Assembly (NCBI GenBank): GCA_050633445.1
Contig: JBOEGN010000018.1
Location: 1 to 64,000, forward strand
Length of the DNA: 64,000 bases
Source of the DNA: Thalassobius sp050633445
GTDB lineage: Bacteria > Pseudomonadota > Alphaproteobacteria > Rhodobacterales > Rhodobacteraceae
Reading direction: 5' to 3'
Shown: positions 50,357 to 58,895 of the stretch, piece by piece
Position numbering within the stretch: position 1 is the stretch's first letter
How the letters are laid out: every line of letters begins with the position of its first letter
The notes under the pieces: model-generated
Databases searched by the model: none
What the model saw: only the letters and a program-made list of their open reading frames with translations
Told to the model about the DNA's origin: nothing
Position numbers and translations under genes: made by a program

Positions 50357-51277
50357 GAGGCATCCTCCACCATCCAGCGGCACAGCTGACCGAAACTGAT
50401 CCCGGCCTTTTCGGCCTGTTCGGGCGACAGCGATGTGGGCGTCATTCCGGGTTGCGTGTTCGTCTCCAGCAGGATCAACCCGTCCAGCCCGCGGCTTTCG
50501 TCCCAGCGGAAATCTGTGCGGCTGACACCCCGGCACCCCAAGGCATCATGGGCACGCTTCGCATAGTCCAGACAGGCGTCAAAAATCTGCGGCGGAATGT
50601 CGGCGGGCACCACGTGATAGGATCCGCCCTCGGCATATTTCGCGTGATAGTCATACCAGCCGTCCACCACGATGTCGGTCACGGTCAACGCACGGTCGCC
50701 CATCACGGTGGTCGTCAATTCGCGCCCCGGCACGTATTGTTCGACCATCAGCGTGTCGGGCATGTCTTCATTCAGGCTGGGCGGCGCGTTTGCGGCCTCT
50801 TGCACGATATAGACCCCAACCGAGGAGCCTTCGTTATAGGGCTTCACCACGTAAGGAGGCGCCATCACGTGACGCGCCTCGACCTCGGGTTTTTCGGCCA
50901 GAATGCTGTCGGCCACGGGCAGACCATGGGCGCGGTACACCTGTTTGGTACGCTCTTTGTCCATCGCCAGAGACGAGGCCAGCACGCCAGAATGCGTATA
51001 GGGGAGGCCCAGCCATTCCAGTAGGCCCTGCACACAGCCATCCTCGCCCCAGCGGCCATGCAGGGCGTTGAACACAATATCGGGTTTGATTTCAGACAGT
51101 TGCGCAGGCAGGTCGAGACCCGCATCGACCTCGATCACCTGAAAACCTTCGTCCCGCAAAGCAGCGGCGCATTCACGCNNNNNNNNNNNNNNNNNNNNNN
51201 NNNNNNNNNNNNNNNNNNNNNNNNNNNNNNNNNNNNNNNNNNNNNNNNNNNNNNNNNNNNNTTGCCCTGCTCGACAT
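50344..51277 (-). CDS. ddl: D-alanine--D-alanine ligase (N terminus interrupted by assembly gap)
   Basis: Ddl makes the D-Ala-D-Ala dipeptide for peptidoglycan, using the ATP-grasp fold. Visible are FNALHGRWGEDG, LGLPYTHSGVLASSLAMDKERTK, VVKPYNEGSSVGV, LGCRGVSRTDFRWD and LLETNTQPGMT, the last two lying at the metal site. The 83 Ns at 51179-51261 remove most of the MGG-x-SAEREVSL N-terminal segment; a start at ATG 51277 (MSSRA...) is plausible but unproved, since the gap length and hence the frame across it are unknown. Confidence 0.9.
51179..51261. other. Assembly gap (83 N) in ddl
   Basis: Run of 83 N within the ddl N-terminal region; it hides about 28 residues of the nucleotide-binding N-terminal segment. 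Real length may differ. Confidence 0.95.
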
Positions 51278-51374
51278 ACCCACACTGTGCCTCAATGTTC
51301 AGACCGTCATTGCGGCCTATTACTTGCTCTGATGACCCGTCTTTTGCGGGCCTGAAATGGGACGCGAGGGCCCC

Positions 51375-52298
51375 TTATTCTGCGCTCGGTTCACCGATGC
51401 GCATAATTTCCCACTCTAGCGTGATCCCTTGGGAATCGTAAACCTTTTTTCGCACCTCTTCGCCCAATCCTTCGAGGTCCGCCGCCGTCGCTGCCCCCGT
51501 ATTGATCAGGAAATTCGAGTGTTTCTCGCTCATCTGTGCGCCGCCACGCATCGCGCCGCGCATCCCAGCAGTGTCGATCACCTTCCACGCCTTCAGATCA
51601 TGCACATCATCCGCGCGCCCGGTGCTGGAAAAGCCCGCAGGGTTGCGAAAGGTGCTGCCCGCGCTGCGGTCCTTGGTCGGCTGGGTTTCATCGCGTTTTT
51701 GCAGCTGCGCCTGCATCCGGTCCGACAGTTCCTGCGGATCGCCTGTCGGCCCCTCGAATGTGGCTTCGAAAATCACCATGCCGTCGGGCAGTTTGGATTG
51801 GCGATACCGGAATTGCAAATCTTCGGCCGTCAGGGTCACGATCTGGCCGTCCCGCGTCACCGCGCGCGCCTGTACGAACACGTCCGCCACATACGCCCCA
51901 TAGCAACCCGCGTTCATTCGCACGGCCCCGCCGATGCTGCCCGGAATGGTGCGCAAGAAAGTCAGGTCCACCCCGGCCTCGGCCGCTTTGCGGGCCACAT
52001 GCGCGTCCAGCGCCGCCGTGCCGGCCGTCACTCGGTTGCCCTCAATGCTGATCCCGTTAAAGCCCCGCCCCAGCCGGATCACCACGGCACGCAACCCGCC
52101 ATCCCGCACGATCAGGTTCGAGCCAACGCCCATCGGAAACACCGGAACGCCTGGGTCCAAAGACGTCAGAAACGCCTGCAGATCCTCGACATCCGCGGGC
52201 TGAAACAACCAGTCCGCCGGGCCGCCAACGCGCAGCCAGGTCAACTCGGACAGGGGTTTGCCGGGGGTCAGGCGACCGCGCACCTCAGGCATCTGCAT
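51375..52298 (-). CDS. murB: UDP-N-acetylenolpyruvoylglucosamine reductase
   Basis: MurB (307 residues) is an FAD enzyme reducing UDP-GlcNAc-enolpyruvate to UDP-MurNAc. The FAD-binding loop VFPMGVGSNLIVRDGG, the LRTIPGSIGGAVRMNAGCYGAYV segment and the catalytic Ser of RSAGSTFRNP are all clear, with a C-terminal HSNFLINTGAATAADLEGLG. It starts at ATG 52298, overlapping the end of the DUF2484 gene by 14 bases. Confidence 0.96.
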   Translation of the reverse strand: MQMPEVRGRLTPGKPLSELTWLRVGGPADWLFQPADVEDLQAFLTSLDPGVPVFPMGVGSNLIVRDGGLRAVVIRLGRGFNGISIEGNRVTAGTAALDAHVARKAAEAGVDLTFLRTIPGSIGGAVRMNAGCYGAYVADVFVQARAVTRDGQIVTLTAEDLQFRYRQSKLPDGMVIFEATFEGPTGDPQELSDRMQAQLQKRDETQPTKDRSAGSTFRNPAGFSSTGRADDVHDLKAWKVIDTAGMRGAMRGGAQMSEKHSNFLINTGAATAADLEGLGEEVRKKVYDSQGITLEWEIMRIGEPSAE

Positions 52299-52548
52299 CT
52301 TTGCTCTTTCCTTTTCGCTTGAGCCAGCGGAACAGATAAATCACCGGCCAGCGCAAAACAGACATGGCCGCGATCAGGATCATCCCACCGATCCAGGGAC
52401 CATGCAGATAAACCACCGCGCCCAGAATGGGAATGCCCAGGGCGATCAGAACATAGGCAAAGGGCCAGTGATGTTTCTTGCTGGGCACCATAGCGCCCAG
52501 ATTGGCAATGACGAACCACAGCAATGCCAGCGTGAGCGCCCAGGTCAT
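52285..52548 (-). CDS. DUF2484 family small membrane protein
   Basis: An 87-residue protein with three predicted membrane helices (ALTLALLWFVIANLGAMV, AYVLIALGIPILGAVVYL, GMILIAAMSVLRWPVIYLF) and a basic/acidic C terminus. It matches the DUF2484 family found between murC and murB in Rhodobacterales. Its start overlaps the stop of the upstream permease in an ATGA arrangement, and its end overlaps murB, which ties it to cell wall gene expression. Its role is unknown. Confidence 0.85.
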   Translation of the reverse strand: MTWALTLALLWFVIANLGAMVPSKKHHWPFAYVLIALGIPILGAVVYLHGPWIGGMILIAAMSVLRWPVIYLFRWLKRKGKSKDADA

Positions 52549-53732
52549 CCCATTCCTCCGATACTGACGATCAACGCCGCCCCGGCCAGAATGACACCCA
52601 CAACAGGCACATAGGTGGGCACGCGGAACGGCGCGTCCGGCTCGATCCGTTTGACGGCGATCAGGGCCAGATTGACCAGAACAAACACGCTGAGCAGCAG
52701 GGTCGAGGTCATCTCGGCCAGCGACGCAATTGGCAGGCTCGCAGCAGCGAAAATCACCAGCGCGCCCAGCAATCCCGTCGCCAAAACAGGTGTCCCCAGC
52801 CGGGAATGGGCTTGATGAAACGGCCGCAGGATCACATAGCGTTTGCCCAGCCCGAACAGCACCCGGCTGGCCATGACAATTTGCGCAAGCACGCCGTTCA
52901 GCGCAGCGACGACGGCGATCAAGGCGAAATAGTTGGCACCTTTGTCACTATGCGCCTCCCAGACCAACACCAATGGGCGCTCCGAGGCGGCAAGCTCTTC
53001 CAGCGGCACAGCCCGGATCGCGGCGAAAGAGACCAGCGCATAGATCACGCTGGTAATCAGCAAGGACAGCAGGATCGCGCGCGGCATGGTCCGGGTTGGA
53101 TTTTCGACCTCTTCAGCCATGTTCACGATGTCTTCGAACCCGATAAAGGCAAAAAATGCCAGAACCGCTGCGGCTCCGATACCAGACCAGACCGGCACAT
53201 CAGGAAGGGTGAAATCCGGCGACACCTCAGCCCCGAAACCCGCCCAGACGACCAGCGCCAGACCTGCCAGCTCGATCACGGTGAAAATGGCGGCTAGGGC
53301 CATGCTTTCCAAGACGCCCAGGATCGCAACCAGGGTCAGCGCCGCGCCGACGCCGACAATGGCCCAAGTGCTGGGCACATCCAGAACCGAGGTCAGATAG
53401 CCCACGCCGCCCCGTAAAACTGCGGCGGCAGATACAGTGCCCGCCAAGACGATAGCCAGCCCGACAATCAATGCGATCATGGGGACATTGAACGCCTTGG
53501 CAACAAAGGCTGCTTCGCCTGCGGCTTCGGGGATACGGGTCGAGAATTCGGAATAGCTGAGCGCCGTAGGGGCTGCGATCAGTCCAGCGATCACAAACGC
53601 CAATGGGGACCAGATGCCTGCCTGATCGGCAACCGCGCCCACCAGCACATAGATGCCCGCGCCCACCATGACGCCCACGCCATAGGCTGTCAGCAGGCCC
53701 AGCCCGATCCGTCGTTTCAATGCGTCCGCCAT
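52545..53732 (-). CDS. APC-family amino acid permease
   Basis: This 395-residue protein is an amino acid/polyamine/organocation transporter with about 11-12 membrane helices. It shows the first-helix motif GLGLLTAYGVGVMVGAGIYVLVG and FIGFEDIVNMAEEVENPTRTMPRAIL, characteristic of APC transporters. The length is short for APC carriers. The frame continues upstream to 53897, but ATG 53732 (MADALKRRIGLG) is the natural start. It lies inside the dcw cluster, 98 bases after murC, and its stop overlaps the DUF2484 start by 4 bases. Substrate unknown. Confidence 0.87.
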   Translation of the reverse strand: MADALKRRIGLGLLTAYGVGVMVGAGIYVLVGAVADQAGIWSPLAFVIAGLIAAPTALSYSEFSTRIPEAAGEAAFVAKAFNVPMIALIVGLAIVLAGTVSAAAVLRGGVGYLTSVLDVPSTWAIVGVGAALTLVAILGVLESMALAAIFTVIELAGLALVVWAGFGAEVSPDFTLPDVPVWSGIGAAAVLAFFAFIGFEDIVNMAEEVENPTRTMPRAILLSLLITSVIYALVSFAAIRAVPLEELAASERPLVLVWEAHSDKGANYFALIAVVAALNGVLAQIVMASRVLFGLGKRYVILRPFHQAHSRLGTPVLATGLLGALVIFAAASLPIASLAEMTSTLLLSVFVLVNLALIAVKRIEPDAPFRVPTYVPVVGVILAGAALIVSIGGMG

Positions 53733-53830
53733 GTGCGCCCCCTTTTGATAGATCGCGCGCCTGTATTCATGCCGATCATGGGCGCAAGGTCCAGACATTC
53801 CGAGGCGCGGATTGCCGCGTCTGGAGTTGC

Positions 53831-55231
53831 CTAGGCTTTGGACAAACGCGCGGGCAGCCCATGCGCCCAGGCGCTGATCGTGCCAGCGCCCAGACAAACG
53901 ACCATGTCGCCCGGTTTCGCCTCGGCGCGTACTAGTGCTTCCAGATCATCTTCGGAGGTGACAGCTTGCGCATGCCGGTGCCCATGCTGGATCAGCCCGG
54001 CCACCAGATCATCGCGGCTTGCGCCCTCGATAGGCTGTTCACCGGCGGCAAAAACCTCGGCGATGCCCACGACATCGGCATCGTTGAAACAAGCGCAGAA
54101 ATCCTCGAACAGGGTATGCAGGCGGCTGTAGCGGTGCGGCTGGTGCACGGCGATGACGCGGCCCTCGGTCGCTTGGCGAGCCGCTTTCAGCACGGCGGCG
54201 ATTTCCACCGGGTGGTGGCCGTAATCGTCGATGATGCTAACGCCATCCACTTCGCCCACCTTGGTAAATCGGCGGTTGACGCCTTTGAAGGCGTCCAGAG
54301 CGTCGCGGATCTCGTCGCCCTTCATGCCCAGATGGCGTGCCACGGCTACAGCTGCCAAAGCGTTCGAGACATTGTGGTCGCCCGGCATCGGCAGACGGCA
54401 GTTCTCAATCGTGATGCCTTCGGCCTGCAGCTGGATGTCGAAATGCGCCACGCCCTTTTTATAGGTCAAATTGGCGGCACGTACGTCGGCCTGAGCGTTA
54501 AAGCCAAAGGTCACGACGCGGCGATCGGTGATCTTACCGACCAGAGCCTGCACCTCGGGGTGATCCGTGCAGCAGACGGCCAGACCGTAAAACGGGATGT
54601 TGGACACGAAATCCAAGAAGCCCTGACGCAGATTTTCGATCGTGCCCCAATGCTCCATATGCTCGGGGTCGATATTGGTGACGATGGCGATGGTGGCGGG
54701 CAGACGGTTGAAAGTGCCGTCGGATTCGTCCGCCTCGACGACCATCCATTCGCCCTCGCCCATCCGCGCGTTCGAGCCATAGGCGTGGATGATCCCGCCG
54801 TTGATCACGGTCGGATCGACGTTGCCGGCATCCAGCAGAGTGGCAACCATCGTGGTCGTGGTGGTTTTGCCATGCGTGCCCGCAACGGCGATGTTGGATT
54901 TCAGGCGCATCAGCTCGGCCAGCATCTCGGCGCGGCGCACGACCGGCAGGCCTAGACGGCGGGCCTCGTCCAATTCGGGGTTGCCCGGTTTGATCGCGGA
55001 CGAGATCACGATGACCTCGGCGCCCTTCAGGTTCTCGGCCCGCTGGCCTTCGAAAATCTGCGCGCCCATCCCGGCCAGACGGTCGGTGATCTTGCTGGTC
55101 TTCAGATCGCTGCCCTGAACGGTGTAGCCATGGTTCAGCAGCACCTCGGCGATGCCGGACATGCCGATCCCGCCGATGCCCACGAAATGGATGGGGCCCA
55201 CATCGGTGGGCAGCTTGGTTGCTGCGTTCAT
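53831..55231 (-). CDS. murC: UDP-N-acetylmuramate--L-alanine ligase
   Basis: MurC (466 residues) adds L-alanine to UDP-MurNAc. The N-terminal FVGIGGIGMSGIAEVLLN, the ATP-binding AGTHGKTTTTTMVATLL and the Mur-ligase pattern VVEADESDGTF, EHMEHWG and YGHHPVEIAAVLKAA are present. ATG 55231 gives the usual MNAATKLPTDVGPIHFVGIGG start; the longer frame to 55306 is not needed. It follows murG with 4 bases between. Confidence 0.96.
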   Translation of the reverse strand: MNAATKLPTDVGPIHFVGIGGIGMSGIAEVLLNHGYTVQGSDLKTSKITDRLAGMGAQIFEGQRAENLKGAEVIVISSAIKPGNPELDEARRLGLPVVRRAEMLAELMRLKSNIAVAGTHGKTTTTTMVATLLDAGNVDPTVINGGIIHAYGSNARMGEGEWMVVEADESDGTFNRLPATIAIVTNIDPEHMEHWGTIENLRQGFLDFVSNIPFYGLAVCCTDHPEVQALVGKITDRRVVTFGFNAQADVRAANLTYKKGVAHFDIQLQAEGITIENCRLPMPGDHNVSNALAAVAVARHLGMKGDEIRDALDAFKGVNRRFTKVGEVDGVSIIDDYGHHPVEIAAVLKAARQATEGRVIAVHQPHRYSRLHTLFEDFCACFNDADVVGIAEVFAAGEQPIEGASRDDLVAGLIQHGHRHAQAVTSEDDLEALVRAEAKPGDMVVCLGAGTISAWAHGLPARLSKA

Positions 55232-55235
55232 GTTC

Positions 55236-56330
55236 TCAGTCCTTCTTTGCCAGCGCTTTGACCATATGCACCAGTTCTTCGGTCGCTTCGGGCTTGCCGC
55301 AGCCAAGCGCGGCTTTGGCCATCATCTGCGCGCCTTGCGGGTTGGTCAGCACCGTCGCTATTTGCTCTGCCAAGGCCGAAACCTCAAGCCGCTTTTCGGG
55401 GATCAGGATGGCGGCACCGGCGTCCACCAGCCCACGGGCATTGGCGGTTTGGTGATCGCCAGTCGCGGCGGCAAAGGGCACCAGAATGGACGGACGCCCA
55501 ATCACGCTGATATCGGCCACGCTGGACGCACCCGAGCGCGAGATCACAAGCTGCGCCTCGCTCATCCGGTTGGGAACGTCATGAAAGAACGGCTGCACGT
55601 CCGCAGCGATGCCATGTTCGGCGTAGAATTGGGTGACACGCGCGCCGTCTTCGTCGCGGGCCTGATGAGAGACGCGGACATATTGCAACAGCTCGGGCGG
55701 CAACGCGGCAATCGCGCCGGGCACCATATCCGACAGGATACGCGCGCCCTGAGAGCCGCCCATCACCAGGATCGACATCGGATACTCTCCGGGGGAGATA
55801 TAGCCTGCGCCCGCGCGATCATGCACGGCCTTGCGCACCGGGTTGCCGGTATGGAACCCCTCGATCCCGTCGGGCAGATCAGTGGGCCAGGTGCCGCAGG
55901 CGACAGTATCCACACGCTTGGCAAAAATCTGGTTCACGCGGCCCAAAATGCCGTTTTGTTCGTGGATCATCCGGGGCAGTTTTAACAGCGTCGCCGCGCC
56001 AATCGCCGGAATGGACGGATAGCCGCCAAAGCCCACCACAACGGCGGGCCGGTCACGCTTCATCCGCCAGACCATACCCAGAACGCCGCCCAGAATGCGG
56101 AATGGCACGGCTGCCTTGGCAACGATGCCGCCACGGGCAAAGGTCGCGCTGGAGACTTGCTCGATCTCAACTGAATGCGGGAATCCCCCCGTATAGCGGG
56201 CACCACGCGCATCGGTCGACAGCTTCACCCGCCAGCCACGGCGCAGCATCGCCTCGGCCAATGCCTGCGCAGGGAACATGTGGCCGCCGGTCCCCCCGGC
56301 AGCAATCACCAGCAAAGGCTGCGTGGTCAT
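55236..56330 (-). CDS. murG: UDP-N-acetylglucosamine--MurNAc-pentapeptide pyrophosphoryl-undecaprenol GlcNAc transferase
   Basis: MurG (364 residues) converts lipid I to lipid II at the inner face of the membrane. It has the GT28 loops AAGGTGGHMFPAQALAE, GGYPSIPAIGAA and VMGGSQGARILSD, and RSGASSVADISVIGRPSILVPF near the C terminus. Its start overlaps the ftsW stop by 4 bases (ATGA), so the two are translationally coupled. Confidence 0.96.
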   Translation of the reverse strand: MTTQPLLVIAAGGTGGHMFPAQALAEAMLRRGWRVKLSTDARGARYTGGFPHSVEIEQVSSATFARGGIVAKAAVPFRILGGVLGMVWRMKRDRPAVVVGFGGYPSIPAIGAATLLKLPRMIHEQNGILGRVNQIFAKRVDTVACGTWPTDLPDGIEGFHTGNPVRKAVHDRAGAGYISPGEYPMSILVMGGSQGARILSDMVPGAIAALPPELLQYVRVSHQARDEDGARVTQFYAEHGIAADVQPFFHDVPNRMSEAQLVISRSGASSVADISVIGRPSILVPFAAATGDHQTANARGLVDAGAAILIPEKRLEVSALAEQIATVLTNPQGAQMMAKAALGCGKPEATEELVHMVKALAKKD

Positions 56331-57493
56331 TTCAGTCGTCCTCGTAGAATATCGCCGATCTCGCCCTGTGGACGGGTGCGGGTAAAGGCCAAAAGCATCC
56401 CCACGGCAATCCCGCCCGCGATCAGGGACGAGCCGCCATAGCTGACAAACGGCAGGGTCATGCCCTTGGCGGGCAGCAGGCGCACGGCGACGCCCATGTT
56501 GATCATCGCCTGAACGCCGAACATCGCGGCCAGACCGGTGCCGGCCAGACGGATGAACGGGTCACGTTCCTTCATCAGACGAAAGAAACTGCGCAACACG
56601 ATCACCGAGTAGAGCGCAATGATGAACAGCACCAGGATCAGCCCATATTCCTCGGCGGCGACGGCAATGATGAAATCGGTATGCGCATCGGGCAGCGACC
56701 ATTTCACTGCGCCCTCGCCGACGCCGACACCAAAGAACCCGCCCTCTTGAATCGCATTGGTGGCATAGCCCAGCTGCGTGGTCGGATCGACATCGGGTGA
56801 CAGGAAACCGTCAATACGACGGGCAAAGTGTTCGGAGTTATTATACGCAAACGTCCCTGCCAGCACGACCAGCCCGGCCATACCAACCAGCAACAGCATC
56901 GGCGCGCCTGCAACGAAATACATCACACCCCAGCCGAACAGCACCAGGCTGGCCTGCCCGAAATCCGGTTGCAGCGCCAGAATGGTGACAATGACAATCG
57001 CCAGCCCAAAGGACCACATCCGACCTGGTGGGCCGTTGATCTCTTGCGCGGCGGCAAGCAGCCACGCGGCCACGATGATGAAAGCAGGCTTGAGGAATTC
57101 AGACGGCTGCACCGACGCAAAACCCAGCGAATACCACCGCACCGCGCCCTTGCCAAAATCGGTCCCAAAGATGGGCAGCCCCAGCAGCGCAATGAAGGAT
57201 AACGCAAAGCCCAGCACGGCCAGACGCCGCACCATCACCGGCCCCATCATTGAGGTGATCAGCATCACCGACAATGAAATCCCGCCGAAAAAGGCCTGAC
57301 GCTGCACATAGTGAAATGGCAGGAAACCGTTCTTCTCGGCCAAGGGTGGCGAGGCCGCAAAGCCCAGCAGCAACCCGACCCCGAACAGGATCAATACGCA
57401 GGACATCGACCACTTGTCGATTGTCCGCCACCATTTTGGAAGTACGGGTTCGCCCTGCCTTACAGGCACCGAACCATAGACCATCTCAGTCAT
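56327..57493 (-). CDS. ftsW: Lipid II polymerase / division protein FtsW
   Basis: FtsW (388 residues) is a SEDS glycosyltransferase that makes septal peptidoglycan, with 10 membrane helices. Hallmarks are GAVRWYSLGFASVQPSEFLKPAF, QPDFGQASLVL (with the catalytic Asp), DAHTDFIIAVAAEEYGLI and LPFVSYGGSSLIAGG. The frame extends upstream to 57604, but the start is ATG 57493 (MTEMVYGSVPV). It is divergent from the flavoprotein gene. Confidence 0.95.
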   Translation of the reverse strand: MTEMVYGSVPVRQGEPVLPKWWRTIDKWSMSCVLILFGVGLLLGFAASPPLAEKNGFLPFHYVQRQAFFGGISLSVMLITSMMGPVMVRRLAVLGFALSFIALLGLPIFGTDFGKGAVRWYSLGFASVQPSEFLKPAFIIVAAWLLAAAQEINGPPGRMWSFGLAIVIVTILALQPDFGQASLVLFGWGVMYFVAGAPMLLLVGMAGLVVLAGTFAYNNSEHFARRIDGFLSPDVDPTTQLGYATNAIQEGGFFGVGVGEGAVKWSLPDAHTDFIIAVAAEEYGLILVLFIIALYSVIVLRSFFRLMKERDPFIRLAGTGLAAMFGVQAMINMGVAVRLLPAKGMTLPFVSYGGSSLIAGGIAVGMLLAFTRTRPQGEIGDILRGRLK

Positions 57494-57650
57494 GGGATAC
57501 CGCCGTTTCTGCCTCTGCTTTGCCCCTTTGCGGGGTCTCATTCGGCAACTGTACCGAATCACGTGCTTCGGGGCCAGAGATAAAAACCGTCCGGCGCCGC
57601 CCAATCAGCAAGCCCTTGCCAATCTCTGCCACTTCAGGCAGGCGAGGCAG

Positions 57651-58829
57651 ATGGACTATGATACGTTAATCCTTGGTGCAGGAGCCGCCGGCCTGATGTG
57701 TGCCGCCCATGCGGGTGGGCGCTGTTTGGTCTTGGACCACGCCAAATCTGCGGGCGAAAAGATCCGCATTTCCGGTGGCGGGCGCTGCAATTTTACCAAC
57801 ATGTATGCGGAACCGGGCAATTTCCTGTCCGCGAACCCGCATTTCGTAAAATCCGCCCTGGCGCGCTATACCCAGTGGGACTTCATCGAGCTGGTCGGCA
57901 AGCACGGCATCGCCTGGCATGAAAAAACGCTGGGGCAACTGTTCTGCGATGGCTCAGCCAAGCAGATCGTCGCGATGTTGCTAGAGGAAGCCGCCAAGGC
58001 AGATGCCACCGTCTGGCTGCAGGCGGGGATCGTCAACGTTGCGCGCGAGGAAAGCGGATTTCGCGTAGTTACCGAGAACAACGGTCGCCGCAAAACCGTA
58101 ACCGCACGCAATCTGGTGGTGGCGACGGGCGGAAAATCCATCCCCAAGATGGGCGCGACCGGGCTGGCCTATGACATCGCGCGACAGTTTGGGCTAAGCG
58201 TGACCGACACCCGCCCCGGCCTGGTGCCGCTGACCTTTCCGCCAGACCGTTTCGCGGGACTGGCCGGAGTGTCCCTCCCCGTGCGCGCTAGTGCCAACGG
58301 GACGAGTTTCGACGAGAGTTTGCTGTTCACCCACCGAGGTATTTCCGGGCCTGCGGTGCTGCAAATCTCTTCGTTCTGGAACGAGGGCGGCGACATCAAA
58401 GTGAACCTTTTGCCCGGCGCAAATGCCTACGAAACCCTGCGTAACCTGCGGCAAACGGCAGGACGGAAGAACCTAACGACCATGTTCGCCCAGATTCTGC
58501 CCGCACGTTTGGCGGACCATCTGAGCACCGAGTGGAATCTGACCGGAAATCTGGCTGATCAGAGTGACAAATCCCTGAAGGCCCTTGCGGATCGCATACA
58601 TGGCTGGACGCTAACCCCCGCCGGATCCGAGGGCTATCGCACCGCAGAAGTCACGCTGGGTGGCATTGATACGGACGCGCTGAACTCGGCCACGATGGAG
58701 GCTAAGTCCGTGCCTGGATTGTATTTTATCGGCGAATCTGTCGACGTGACCGGCTGGCTGGGCGGGTTCAACTTCCAATGGGCTTGGTCATCGGGCTGGG
58801 CCGCCGGACAGGCAATCGCCAGAGGGTGA
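57651..58829 (+). CDS. HI0933/BaiN-family FAD-dependent flavoprotein
   Basis: This 392-residue flavoprotein of the HI0933/YhiN/BaiN family has the N-terminal FAD motif LILGAGAAGLMCAAHAGG, the KIRISGGGRCNFTN loop, a GGKSIPKMGATGLAYDIAR central motif and the C-terminal GLYFIGESVDVTGWLGGFNFQWAWSSGWAAGQAIA. Its substrate is not known; some relatives reduce bile-acid type double bonds. It is the only plus-strand gene within the dcw block, between ftsW and murD. GAGGCAG precedes ATG 57651. Confidence 0.9.
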   Translation: MDYDTLILGAGAAGLMCAAHAGGRCLVLDHAKSAGEKIRISGGGRCNFTNMYAEPGNFLSANPHFVKSALARYTQWDFIELVGKHGIAWHEKTLGQLFCDGSAKQIVAMLLEEAAKADATVWLQAGIVNVAREESGFRVVTENNGRRKTVTARNLVVATGGKSIPKMGATGLAYDIARQFGLSVTDTRPGLVPLTFPPDRFAGLAGVSLPVRASANGTSFDESLLFTHRGISGPAVLQISSFWNEGGDIKVNLLPGANAYETLRNLRQTAGRKNLTTMFAQILPARLADHLSTEWNLTGNLADQSDKSLKALADRIHGWTLTPAGSEGYRTAEVTLGGIDTDALNSATMEAKSVPGLYFIGESVDVTGWLGGFNFQWAWSSGWAAGQAIARG

Positions 58830-58837
58830 TGTGCCAA

Positions 58838-58895
58838 AGGGGGCTCTGCCCCCACGCCTTCGGCGTTCCCCCGGGATATTTGAAAAAAGAAGAAG
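58838..58895. repeat. Rhodobacterales intergenic repeat with hairpins (GGGGGCTCTGCCCCC type)
   Basis: Between the flavoprotein stop and murD: hairpin GGGGG-CTCTG-CCCCC (58839-58853), hairpin ACGCC-TTC-GGCGT (58854-58866), then CCCCCGGGATATTTG and an AAAAAAGAAGAAG tail (to 58895). This composite looks like the multicopy intergenic element of Rhodobacterales and can act as a terminator for the flavoprotein and possibly murD. Confidence 0.65.
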
